DNA of 64,000 bases from Rana temporaria (lineage: Eukaryota > Chordata > Amphibia > Anura > Ranidae), in NCBI RefSeq assembly GCF_905171775.1, contig NC_053489.1:138400642-138464641 (forward strand). The letters run 5' to 3'. Position numbers and translations under genes: made by a program. The notes under the pieces are model-generated. The model did not search any database. It saw nothing but the letters and a program-made list of their open reading frames with translations, and had not been told where the DNA came from. Below are positions 54,141 to 64,000 of the stretch, one piece after another (within the stretch, counting starts at the first letter, position 1; each line of letters starts with the position of its first letter).

Positions 54141-55065
54141 TAAACGACTACTCACAAAAATACACCATGCCTTAATTTATAGATAAAATTACACCTGAAA
54201 ATCAGAAGAACATTTATCAAGCTCTTGTAAGAACAATATATGCTTCTGGATCAGCATTGTCAACAACCGAAAATGCACATTGGCAGGAAGCTTTTACATT
54301 TTTATGAGGGGGTACCTGTTCTAATGTAGAGTTAAAATGTTCTTAAAAGATACATATTTTTTTAAAAGCAAGTTTAGTTTATTTATTGAATAAGCTGTAC
54401 TTTTATTAGGAACATACTACTTTTATATACACTGCATTTCACGTTTCCAGGGTAACAAAATGCCTTTCAATTTGTAAAAGTATTCGATTTTTTATTTTTT
54501 TACAAAATTTCAATTTTGTTAAAAAAAAAAAAAAAATGCTTAAAAATGTATGTAAATTTTACATCTCTAGTCTGGATATATGTCTGCCAGCAGGAGACCA
54601 TACCAGCAGAGATCTGAGCCCAAGACGGGGAGGACACCCAGAAGAAGAGTAGCACCAATTACAACACAGCACAACTTACATCACAGCACCTGTACTGCTG
54701 CCGCAAGAAGACTGCAGCATTCACTCACTCTCTGCTTTCCACCGCTGATCACTGGAAGCTTTTGGGGAGAGACTGAGAGGGCTCCCCTTATACAGCGAGA
54801 GATCACTGCAGCATCTGTGGACTGATGAGTGGGTTATTTGCTTATTGCTGACCCTGCTAGCCGGGACTGAGTAACTGAGAGCAGGATACCAAGTGTAAAA
54901 GGAAAACCTCAGGATCTGTGATCTAAAAACCTCATACACCACTCATCCTACCATTGCGCCACAGTAAATGGTCTAGAAAACCATAACTACAAATTAAATT
55001 TAGATTTAAAATGATCTGCTGCCACTTTTTAAAAAAAAACGTGTATCTACCTCATATGTAGAAAA
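54141..55065. other. Unassigned stretch
   Basis: AT-rich to about 54,570, then moderate GC to 54,960. No convincing frame or element ends. Confidence 0.4.
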
Positions 55066-55740
55066 TGGTGCAGCGCTTATATGGGAACTGAATCACTCAT
55101 AACATTAAATGTAATTGAACAATAATAAAGTCCATATAAAAATTCTTGTGGAGATCATTGGTTCGGACACCAACACCCAAACACACTGCTTCCTACCAAA
55201 AGGAAGATAAAAACTCACAAGACGATATATCAATAGCAGCTCTTCAACAGCAAAGGGTATAGAGAAAAGGCAGCAGCTCCTTTAGTACAAGTCAGCAATT
55301 CTGAATGCCTCCAAAGATAGGATCCTCAGCAGCATGAGCATAATCAGGCCCTTAATCAACCTTGATAGCGGAGAACCCAGCAAAAAAAAAGAAAACACTT
55401 CATAGTGCAGACATCCCAAGAAGTAGTTTAATAAAGGGCAGAGAAGTTGATACACTCACATTTATGAAGTAAATATCAAGCAGATAAAAAACGGAAGAAA
55501 CGTCCAGCGATTCTAACAATAAAGATTGCCGCCGTGTCCCAGTACACGTGTTGATTCACATGTTACAGGCTCCTCCCTACTTTTTTGTCATCACTAATGT
55601 CTTCAGAGGCGTGGCCTGACGCGCGGTACGATAATCATAAATAGGGGACAACATTAAATAGGCGGGTCACTCATTGCAATCCAATTACAGGAAGCAAGAA
55701 GTATAAATGTGCTCCAACAACAGGAAACAACCATAGATAC
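55066..55740. other. Dispersed repeat, possibly Penelope-like
   Basis: AATGGTGCAGCGCTTATAT at the start and ACACGTGTTGATTCACATG near 55,540 recall the repeats at 12.1 and 51.0 kb. Non-coding; low-confidence assignment. Confidence 0.35.
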
Positions 55741-56094
55741 GATTTAGCGCTGTTCAAATGACAGAAACAGAACAAGTAATCGGTATTCTGGTACTAAAAT
55801 CAGAACATTAACACTAATCTTAACTATTCCATAATAACATAGTGAATAGGAAACAGTTCCATCAGAGCATACAGAGAGAGGCACTCTGCTTTTTTTGTTG
55901 TCTTTGTATGCCAACCTAAACTTGGCCTGGATTGAACAGAATCTGGCAAGGGGCCATAGCACCAGAAGAAGATTTTCTATTATATAAAATATGTACAGCT
56001 AAACTCCCTTAGCAAGAAATTATTAGAACTTTTTTTAACAATGGTTAAGTCATAACATGTTTGATTTGTAAATATATTGGTTGAGGCCCCTTTC

Positions 56095-56483
56095 ACATTG
56101 AGGCGTTTTTCATGCGGTACAGCGCTAAATATAGCGCTGCTATACCGCATGAAAAAATCATGCCCCGAAGGCTTTCACACTGAAGCGGTGCGGTAGCAGG
56201 ACCGCTCCAAAAGTCCTGATAGCCGCATCTTTGGAGCGGTATAGGAGCGGGGTGTTTACCGCTCCTATACCGCGCCTTCCCATTGAAACCAATGGGAAAC
56301 CGCGGCAATACCGCGGTAATACCGCCCGCAATGCGGGCGGTATTAACCCTTTTTCGGCCGCTAGCGGGGGTTAAATCCTCACCGCTAGCGCCCGAATATC
56401 GATGTAAATGCGACGGTATAGCGGCGCTAAAAATAGCGCGGCTATACCGTCACTGCACCTCCGCTGCCAATGTGAAAGCAGCC
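56095..56483. mobile_element. MITE, GGCCCCTTTCACA family, 389 bp
   Basis: Ends GGCCCCTTTCACATTG and CAATGTGAAAGCAGCC, flanked by TGA on both sides. Interior palindromes such as GGGAAACCGCGGCAATACCG and repeats of TATACCGC. Sister copy at 57,131-57,524. Confidence 0.8.
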
Positions 56484-56484
56484 T

Positions 56485-57130
56485 GAGTGTTTATTTTTAG
56501 TGAATGTATAGTCACTGTAATGTAATATAATCTCTGATAATGCTCCTGTGAGATACCGGTATTTCAAATCATAAACTGACGTGGATAGTTATAAAAACAA
56601 GTTTCCCTTTGCGTAGAAACTGATATGACCAGGCTCTTCAGTTAATAAATCACATTTACAAGTATAACTGCAAATGATTACTGTCTGTGAGTCAGGTTTT
56701 CAAAAAGGTTAAATGGTTAGGTACTAAGTTTAGTTTGTTAACCCCCATGTTATATAGGCACACAATAATAGCCATCTACTGACCTATATTAGAAGTATGA
56801 GTCAAAGGCTAAATAGTCAAGTGCACATGTGAACAAAACCTACTGAGTTAATAAAGTGGTTGTAAAGCTTTTTCTAAAATAATAAACGTGTTATACTTAC
56901 CTACTCGGCCTCCTCTTTTGGGGTACCCCACATTGACTCTAGTATTTTCTTGCACTTAGAGCCAGGTGTTTTACAATTAACCAAGTGTTTGATGCCAGGG
57001 TCAGGAATGACACAACATATTGTAAGTGCATGGTTTTCTATTGATGAATTTGGACCAATACACGTATTTATTTGTGAGTTGTGATTTGATGTGTTTTTGA
57101 TCTTCTAATATTTTTTGTGTTTTTAGCTAA
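56485..57130. other. Unassigned AT-rich stretch
   Basis: Around 56,858 AAAGTGGTTGTAAAGCTTTT may be a worn TTAA-family end. No coding evidence. Confidence 0.35.
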
Positions 57131-57524
57131 GGCCCCTTTCACACTGGGGCGGGAGCAGCATTGGCTGTGAAGCGCCGCTATTTTTATCTGCGCTTTACCG
57201 GCAATTTCGCTGCGCTATTCTGCCGCTAGTGGGGCGGTTTTACCCCCCTGCTAGCGACCGAGAAAGGGTTAAAACTGATGGCAATGTGCCTCTGCAGAGG
57301 CGTATTGCCGACGGTATAGCGGTGGTGTCCCATTGATTTCAATGGGCAGGAGCGGTGAAGAAGCGGTATACACACCGCTCCTTCCCTGCTCCAAAGATGC
57401 CCCAGGACTTTTTTTATCCTCAGGCTTTTACACTGGAGAGACAGCAGCGGCTGTTTAGGGTCAGTTTGCAGGCGCTATATTTAGCGCAATAGCGCCTGCA
57501 AACCGATCCAGTGTGAAAGGGGTC
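57131..57524. mobile_element. MITE, GGCCCCTTTCACA family, 394 bp
   Basis: Ends GGCCCCTTTCACACTGG and CCAGTGTGAAAGGGGTC. GC-rich interior with GCGGT/ACCGC motifs as in 56,095-56,483. Confidence 0.8.
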
Positions 57525-58415
57525 TTATTAATAATTAGAAAACGGTGTTGGAGGTAATGCACTAGGTGTTTGCTCCCTCCTTTTGTTTCTTTTTAGTTAA
57601 TTTTTATATTTATTTAAATGTTTGAGCACTTTCGCTTTATAAGTTTCATATATTTAAAACAATTTTGGACTACCTTTTTAAATGTTTACACTTTATGAAA
57701 ATATTCACTTGTATAGATGCACATTGAAAGAGAAGAGGGGTTTGGGACTTTGAATGAGGCCTATGACAGATAAGTCAAAATGCCTCCATTCCTGGTTTAC
57801 GAGGAAAAGCAAAAAAGGGCTTGAGGCTTTAAATAATGCATGCAATTGGAAAGAAAATGAACACTTTAGTTCTGTAAAAATATTTTATTATTACACATGT
57901 ATATACATACATTGAAAGGCACAGTGGTTCGTAGTCACTTGCAACATACCAATTTACTAAATCCATATTGACATAGTATATGGTACATAATTGATACAGA
58001 TGTAATAAAATCAAACATGTAACATTGAGTAGATAAGAATCTGAGTTGTAAACACACAATTGGAGCATGGGAGCTGAGGCGGCACAACCCATGGCACAGC
58101 AGCGGGAAATAATGAGAGGGGAGATGTGACTGGCAAGGTGGTTGCCCCCAGACAATCAATGTCCTCACCAAAACCATCTGTGGCTAAATGTAGAATTAAG
58201 TGTATTAGAATATAGGAGGATTGTATTAGATTAATGGTGAGGGGTTGTCCCACAGAGTGATAGGAAGTGTGGAAAAATAGGGGTGATGTGATGGTGGGTA
58301 AACCAAACCCTGGATAGAAAGCAATCTAGCAGAGTGACAGATTGTATAAATGCCCCAACAATAAGGGGACTAAGGTGAGTAAGTAGTGTGACAGGAAGTC
58401 AGGTAAATCTGTGGG
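57525..58415. other. Unassigned stretch before the second Gmr1-like element
   Basis: AT-rich, no reading frame beyond chance, no repeat ends recognised. Confidence 0.4.
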
Positions 58416-58975
58416 TGTTGTCACAGACGGGAGATACATTTCTGCCCTGTTTAGACAATACACCAATTATTATCAGGTGTCGGCTGCAGAAGTAGCCAGA
58501 AAGATTTAAGGGCGTTGAAAAACTTCAGCTGTTCAGAATGAGGCAATTAAGGCCTCTATAAGTAATCCAGAGGATTACTACTGATTGCTGCATCCTAAGG
58601 CTTTCTGAGTGAAGGATAGCAGTAGCTGAAATACTTCTGAAGAGGTGAGGTGCTATTGATTTTTCTGTGTGATAAAAATCAAAAAGACTTTTGTTTTTTG
58701 CTGTATGATCAGCAGTGTCTACCCAGCAGTAGGCTGTGCTAGACTCCATAGATAGGTTCCTGTGTGGTGAAGGTAGACGCCCCAAGTGGCCAGGGTTTAT
58801 TTTATGTTTGATTTTGTTTACGCTGTTTGAATGCTTGCACTTGTTTCCAGCAAGATGGAAGAATAAACCAAAATCTTTGTTTTCAACCGTCTTCACCTGC
58901 CTTTCTGTATAAATTCAGTGTGTGGTGAACCCATCCAGGGGGTCACACACCCCGCTACCGAGCGAACCCCTTACA
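58416..58975 (+). repeat. Putative 5' LTR
   Basis: Starts TGTTGTCACAGACGGG and ends CCCCTTACA, with AATAAA at about 58,862. After it comes a possible primer site TGGTGGAGTGCCGCGGGCAG at 58,978. The left boundary is a judgement, as the partner LTR is outside the window. Confidence 0.65.
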
Positions 58976-59013
58976 CATGGTGGAGTGCCGCGGGCAGTTA
59001 AAGTAAACTCAAA

Positions 59014-60620
59014 ATGGAGGAGATACTGAAACAGCTGGCTTTAGCAAATGCAAATCAACAGCAGACAAATGCAGGTTTTCAGCGGAGCCTTGCAGCTCAA
59101 CAACAGGCTCACGCAGCTCAACAACAGGCTCACCAAGAGAGCATGGCAGCTCAACAAAATGTTTACCAAGAGAGCATGGCAGCTCAACAGCAGACTCACG
59201 CAGCTCAACAACAGGCTCACCAAGAGAGCATGGCAGCTCAACAACAGGTTCACCAAGAGAGCCTTGCAGCTCACCGAGAGAGCATTGCAGGCTTGGAACA
59301 GAGACACCAGCAGCAAATGGAGGCCACTGTGACACAGCTTCAGAGACAGCAGACCGAGGCTGGGAGTCAGGCCAGTAACATACCGACTTTTTGGGTAAGA
59401 CACTTCTTGCTAATAATGACTGCAGATGAGGACCCTGAGATGTTTCTGACCATGTTTGAGAGAGCAGCGGAAAGAGAGAGTTGGCCTAAAGAACAGTGGG
59501 CTGGACTAGTGGCCCCCCTATTATCTGGAGAAGCCCAGAAGGCATATTTTGATTTGGAGCTGGCAGACGCGAAAAACTATGATCGGTTAAAAGAGGAAAT
59601 ATTGGCACGTTTTGGTGTAACCCTGGATGTCCGTGCTCAGCGGGTCCACAATTGGAGTTATCAGCTGAGGAAGCCACCTCGGTCGCAGATGTATGACCTC
59701 ATCCATTTGGCTAAGAAATGATTTCAGCCAGAAACTCTGTCCGGACCACAAATTTTGGAGCGAGTAGTCATGGACAAATTTCTTAGGTCTCTTCCTAACA
59801 CCCTGCAGAAATGGGTGAACCATGGTGGTCCGGAAACCGCAGACAAACTTGTAGACCTGGTCGAAAGATACCTAACCACAGAGAATTTGTCCTCTTCCAC
59901 CAGAGATGCACAGACTTTTCACCCCAAGACCAGACCCTCCCCACCTATAGGTAAGACTGCATCAAGGGATGGGGGTGGAGAGAGGGACCAAGGAGCAACT
60001 AGAGGAATTATCGGGACTACTGCTAATGTTTGGCGAGAGCGGCCTGGAAGACCCATGCCACAGGAGAGGACCAGAAGGTTGATTTGTTACCGTTGCCGGG
60101 AAGAAGGACATGTAGCAGCAGTTTGCCCAGCGGGTGATGAACCCATGCAGTGTGACTTTCTGACAGAGAGACAACAGTCCCTTTTTGCAACCACATGCAC
60201 TGCAGTAAAGGGAAATGAGAAACCTTTATATAGAATGTGCTTAGATGGTAAAGATGTTGTGGTATTGTTGGATTCAGGTAGCCTGGTCACCTTAGTGAAA
60301 AGTGATCTAGTGGTGGGAAAAACCTTACATCCTAAGAAAATGGCTGTAGTTTTGTACATGGGGACACTCGAGAATATCCGGTGACTACGGTTTCCTTTGA
60401 AACCTCCCTCGGTAACTTGTGTCACCAGGTGGGTTTAGTTCCCAAAATGCCACATGACGCCATTGTGGGAAGGGATTTCCCAAAATTCTGGGAACTCTGT
60501 GACTGCCCAGCTTCTCCAGTAGGTGGTTCTTCTGAGCCTGAACCATCTACTCCAGAAACCTCTAACTGTGAGGATTCTCCTGAGTTTCCATTCTCAGTCT
60601 TAGCAGGGGAAACACCAGTC
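59014..60620 (+). pseudogene. Gmr1-like gag-protease
   Basis: Met at 59,014. Residues 1-115 are Gln/Ala-rich coiled-coil-like, built from a repeated 33-bp unit (HAAQQQAHQESMA). A capsid with SCAN-like region follows (AERESWPKEQWAGLVAPLLS, LARFGVTLDVRAQRVHNWSY). An in-frame TGA at 59,719 stands where a Trp is likely. The frame reopens with VVMDKFLRSLPNTLQKWV, knuckle CYRCREEGHVAAVC (60,085-60,126) and protease DSG (VVLLDSGSLVTLV, D at 60,271). A frameshift near 60,375 moves the protease end (VGLVPKMPHDAIVGRDFPKF) into another frame. It stops at the hAT MITE at 60,621. Confidence 0.88.
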
Positions 60621-61620
60621 TAGGGTTGTCCCGATACCACTTTTTTGAGACCGAGTACAAGTAGCGATACTTTTTTTCAAGTACCCGCCGATACCGATTA
60701 CCGATACTTTTTTTTTTAATGTCATGTGACAGTGGCAGTATTTTTTATTTTTTTACAGTGAATTAATTTTTTTTGGGGGGGGGAGTGGATTGTCAGTGTG
60801 TTTTTTTTTTTTGTTTGTTTTTTACATTTTATTTTTAAAAAAAAATATTTATTGCAATTTTTTATTTATTTTTTAATCAGCCCTGTTGGGGGTCTTTGGA
60901 GAGATATCAGGGGTCTTAACAGACCTCTGACATCTCCCCTTTGAGACAGAGAAAGGGACTAGGGACACAGATTCCCCAGTCCCTTTCTCAGCAGACTCAG
61001 CTAAAATGAATGGAGGAAAACTCCTCTCCATTCATAAACTAAAGCATCGTAAACACAGGTTACGATGCTCACTTATATGAATGGACAGAGTCAGTGATCA
61101 CTGACTCTGTCCATTCGGAAAAGGTAGGAACCGGGTTTGACAGATTGAGGGGGGAGAGCGGCATGGAGTGGGGGGAGAGAAGACGGGCACGGAGCGGGGG
61201 GAGAGAAGATGGGCACGGAGCGGGGGGAGAGAAGACAAGCACGGAGCGGGTGGAGAGAAGACGGGCAAGGAGCGGGGGGAGAGAAGACCGGAGCGGGGGA
61301 GAGAAGACCGGCACGGAGCGGGGGGAGAGAAGACAAGCACGGAGCGGGTGGAGAGAAGACGGGCAAGGAGCGGGGGGAGAGAAGACCGGAGCGGGGGGAG
61401 AGAAGACCGGCACGGAGCGGGGGGAGAGAAGACAAGCATGGGGGAAAGAAGAGCACGGAGCAGGGGGAAAAACAGCACGGGGGAGAAGACTTGCAACTCC
61501 CCTGCCTGCCCAGGTATCAGGTGAGGCATCGGAGCATTTCCCCCGAGTACAAGTACTCGGGAAAAAATGCTCGGTATCGTTACCGATACTGATACTAGTA
61601 TCGTTATCGGGACATCCCTG
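60621..61620. mobile_element. hAT MITE, 1,000 bp, inside the Gmr1-like element
   Basis: Ends TAGGGTTGTCCCGATACC and CGGGACATCCCTG, 8-bp duplication CACCAGTC at 60,613-60,620 and 61,621-61,628. Sub-terminal CCGATACTTTTTT / AGTACAAGTACTCG motifs. Non-coding. Confidence 0.93.
61150..61490. repeat. ~26-bp minisatellite inside the hAT MITE
   Basis: About 11-12 copies of GGAGCGGGGGGAGAGAAGAC followed by GGGCAC or AAGCAC variants. Purine-rich strand with G runs. Frames on both strands are artefacts. Confidence 0.9.
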
Positions 61621-61691
61621 CACCAGTCCCTAGGGAGGAGCCTGTTACCTCAGAAGAAGAACAGCGGCCGATAGGGTTTGATGACCTCGAG

Positions 61692-62807
61692 GTGCACAGA
61701 GAAAATGTTATCACTGAGCAATTGAGGGACCCCACATTGCTAAGAGCCCGGGAGAATGTAGTGAAGATAGATGGGGAGTTAGTTAACCCTGACGAGAGGG
61801 TTGCCCTCCCTTACTTCATTATTGAAAGGGACCTGTTATATCGAGTGTCACAGAGGATAGAGGACACCATTGAGCAACTGGTAGTGCCTAAACCGTACCG
61901 CAAGATGGTTTTGGAACTGGCCCATGGGCACATTCTTGGGGGACATTTGGGAGCAGAAAAAAACAGGGAGAGGATCACCCAGAGGTTTTATTGGCCTGGG
62001 ATCACTAAGGAAGTGGAATTGTACTGCTCTTCCTGTCCAGTGTGTCAGATTACTGCACCCATGCCACATTTCCGCAGTCCGTTGGTACCCCTGCCCATTT
62101 TCGAGGTCCCTTTTGAGAGGATCGCCATGGACTTGGTTGGCCCATTACTGAAGTCCACTAGAGGGCACCAACACATCTTGGTAATAATGGACTATGCCAC
62201 CCGTTACCCAGAAGCGATTCCTCTCCGAAACACCTCTGCGAAAACCATTGCCAAAGAGTTATTTCAGGTTTTCAGCCGTGTGGGTCTTCCTAAGGAAGTC
62301 CTAACTGACCAGGGCACCCCGTTTATGTCTAGGGTGACCAAAGAACTTTGTAAACTCCTGAAAGTGACCCAATTACGTACATCAGTATATCACCCTCAAA
62401 CAGACGGGTTAGTGGAAAGGTTTAATAAAACCTTAAAACAAATGTTGAGGAAGGTGGTGGATAAAGACGGAAATAATTGGGATTATCTGCTTCCTTATCT
62501 GATGTTTGCCATAAGAGAGGTTCCCCAATCGTCCACAGGGTTCTCTCCGTTTGAGCTACTGTATGGGAGGCACCCTTGGGGCCTACTGGACATTGCCAGG
62601 GAAACATGGGAGAGTGAGAGTTCCCCTCATCGAAGTGTGATTGAACATGTGGCCCAAATGCAAGATAGAATTGCCCAAGTGATGCCGATTGTGAAGGAAC
62701 ATTTAGTCCAAGCCCAATTGGCTCAACAAAGGATTTACAATCGTGGGGCCCAGGTCCGTTCCTTTGCACCTGGTGATAGGGTGTTGGTGCTGGTCCCCAC
62801 GGTCTAA
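61692..62807 (+). CDS. Gmr1-like integrase, complete core
   Basis: 371 residues. Zinc-binding HHCC: H80, H85, C115, C118 (HILGGH and CSSCPVCQ). Catalytic core D147 (IAMDLVG), D206 (LTDQGTPF), E242 (GLVERFNK) with 35 residues between the second Asp and Glu, i.e. D,D35E. C-terminal GDRVLVL leads to a TAA at 62,805. The GPY-type tail (AKWQGPYEVLEK) continues in the same frame after the stop, so this is a single-base lesion. It inserts cDNA into the genome. It lies before RT, unlike ordinary Ty3/gypsy. Confidence 0.92.
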   Translation: MHRENVITEQLRDPTLLRARENVVKIDGELVNPDERVALPYFIIERDLLYRVSQRIEDTIEQLVVPKPYRKMVLELAHGHILGGHLGAEKNRERITQRFYWPGITKEVELYCSSCPVCQITAPMPHFRSPLVPLPIFEVPFERIAMDLVGPLLKSTRGHQHILVIMDYATRYPEAIPLRNTSAKTIAKELFQVFSRVGLPKEVLTDQGTPFMSRVTKELCKLLKVTQLRTSVYHPQTDGLVERFNKTLKQMLRKVVDKDGNNWDYLLPYLMFAIREVPQSSTGFSPFELLYGRHPWGLLDIARETWESESSPHRSVIEHVAQMQDRIAQVMPIVKEHLVQAQLAQQRIYNRGAQVRSFAPGDRVLVLVPTV

Positions 62808-63540
62808 AGTAAATTCCTAGCCAAATGGCAAGGTCCCTATGAAGTGTTGGAGAAAATGGGGGTGGTGAATTATAAAATTAGTCAACCTGGAAGACGAAAA
62901 CCTGAGCAGCTCTATCTCGTAAACTTGCTGAAACCATGGAAGGATAGAGAGTCCTTGGTCGCTAAGACTACCCGATTTTCTGCTCCATTTAACCTGGCTG
63001 TCCCTGAAGTTGGGATAGCGGAGACTCTATCCAAAACTCAGCAACAGGAGGTTAAAGAATTTGTGCTCCGTAATAAGGAGAAGTTTTCAGACCTGCCAGG
63101 TTGGGTCTCCGGAGTTGAACATGACATTATCACCACACCAGGGGATAAGGTCAAGTTGAAGCCTTATAGAATTCCAGAAGCCCGGCGAGAGGCAATTCAC
63201 CAGGAAGTAAAAAAAATGCTTGAGTTGGGGGTGATAGAAGAGTCAAATAGTGATTGGTCCAGTCCCATTGTCTTAGTGCCCAAACCAGATGGAAGTTGGC
63301 CGTTTTGTAATGACTTTCGCCGCCTGAATAAAATCACTAAGTTTGACACCTATCCTATGCCCCGCATAGATGAACTAATTGATCGCCTAGGCACTGCCCG
63401 TTACATGACGACGTTAGACCTGACCAAGAGTTATTGGCAAATTCTTCTCTCGGAGTCGGCCAGGGGAAAAAAAGCATTTGTAACTCCAGACGGCTCTTTC
63501 CAATATCGGAGGATGCCTTTTGGGTTACAGAACGCACCAT
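62808..63540 (+). pseudogene. Integrase tail and reverse transcriptase, N-terminal half
   Basis: In frame with the integrase. GPY tail up to about 62,940, linker, then RT: VKLKPYRIPEARREAI, ELGVIEESNSDWSSPIVLV, LDLTKSYWQILL (catalytic D192 counting from Met 62,844) and RRMPFGLQNAP. Directly after QNAP about 20 bases normally encoding the start of the next helix are missing, shifting the frame (63,538). Gives RNA/DNA-dependent polymerase activity when intact. Confidence 0.9.
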
Positions 63541-64000
63541 GGATAAGACCCTTCGGCCTCATCGAGCCTATGCTGCTGCATACCTCGATGACGTTGTCAT
63601 CCACAGTGAGGATTGGGAATCACACTTGCCAAAAGTTCAGGCTGTGTTGGATTCCATCTGGAAAGCCGGGTTTACAGCCAATCCAAAAAATGTTACCCTT
63701 GGGCTAGAAGAGGCGAAGTATCTGGGGTATACCATTGGAAGAGGTCTAATCAAGCCCCAAATAAACAAAGTTGAGGCTATTCAGGATTGGCCACGTCCCA
63801 CCAACAAGAAACAGGTTTGTGCATTTTTGGGGATCGCGGGCTATTATCGCCGCTTTATCCCCCATTTTGCCTCACCAATTTGACCAAAGGGAAGGAGTCT
63901 GTAATGACCAAATCGACTCCCAAAGCAGAAACAGCTTTTCAGGCTTTAAAACAGGCCGTATGTAGTCAGCCAGTTTTAAATTTGCCTGATTTTTCACGGG
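63541..64000 (+). pseudogene. Reverse transcriptase C-terminal half and RNase H start, open at window end
   Basis: Frame shifted relative to the previous part: MDKTLRPHRAYAAAYLDDVV with catalytic YLDD at 63,581-63,592, KYLGYTIGRGLIKP and FLGIAGYYRRFIPHFA. A further small deletion near 63,872 changes frame again to TNLTKGKESV and KAETAFQALKQAV, the connection to RNase H, open to base 64,000. Confidence 0.9.

Larger units (their letters stand above)
58416..64000 (+). mobile_element. Gmr1-like Ty3/gypsy element, 5' part, runs off the window
   Basis: Putative 5' LTR (58,416-58,975), leader, gag, protease, integrase, then RT and the start of RNase H. Integrase lies before RT, the Ty1/copia-like order that defines the Gmr1 group among Ty3/gypsy elements. 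A hAT MITE is inserted between protease and integrase. Point stops (59,719; 62,805) and frameshifts (about 60,375, 63,538, 63,872) disable it, but decay is light. Confidence 0.88.

Noticed and set aside
53661..54155. 164-codon minus-strand frame
   Set aside because: Spans a solo LTR from end to end; no recognisable domain.
58416..58975. Firm LTR call with target duplication
   Set aside because: Only one LTR is in the window, so the left boundary and duplication cannot be verified; kept as putative.
61069..61633. Frames of 118-184 codons on both strands
   Set aside because: Derived from the purine-rich minisatellite within the hAT MITE.

Overview
The window reads as repeat-dominated vertebrate DNA, most likely from a large-genome frog (anuran, perhaps ranoid). 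This rests on the mix of CR1, DIRS, BEL/Pao, Gmr1-type Ty3/gypsy, chromovirus, hAT, Tc1/mariner and TTAA-type DNA elements, and on dispersed families I associate with frog genomes. The organism is an inference. I see no intact host gene, rRNA, tRNA gene or CRISPR array. Almost every long reading frame belongs to a mobile element or to a tandem repeat.

Layout: 1-2,109 holds a MITE, a non-autonomous hAT and a Tc1 transposase remnant. 2,440-6,314 is a 5'-truncated CR1 LINE (minus) split by a TTAA element. 6,534-29,144 is one DIRS tyrosine-recombinase retrotransposon (minus) with both inverted termini and its internal complementary region. It has been swollen to 22.6 kb by nested insertions: a MITE, a 4 kb TTAA composite full of minisatellites, a solo LTR, a hAT element, and a 2.6 kb foldback palindrome that itself carries a very young chromovirus derivative (21,699-25,281). 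30,124-31,800 is a hAT element whose interior has become minisatellite. 35,817-40,168 is a Gmr1-like LTR element with 5-bp target duplications. 41,181-42,239 and 53,679-54,135 are solo LTRs. 43,771-50,948 is a TTAA element holding a BEL/Pao element. 58,416-64,000 is a second Gmr1-like element that runs off the window and has integrase upstream of reverse transcriptase.

The most unusual locus is 36,569-36,875 (minus). Inside the Gmr1-like element at 35.8-40.2 kb the whole integrase/RT region is missing. In its place lies an open stretch that reads as the Groucho/TLE Q domain, closest to TLE5 (AES). A retrotransposon appears to have captured a host co-repressor mRNA fragment between gag-pro and the 3' LTR, much as transducing retroviruses replace pol/env with a host gene.

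The LTR elements share a theme. The three that are complete in the window have each lost catalytic pol parts while keeping structural parts: the chromovirus derivative keeps gag-protease fused in frame to a chromodomain tail, the BEL copy has in-frame losses of RT and integrase cores, and the Gmr1 copy replaced pol with TLE5 sequence. Nested insertions with recognisable target duplications (TTAA, TA, 3, 4, 5, 8 and 13-16 bp) allow the relative order of insertion to be read directly.
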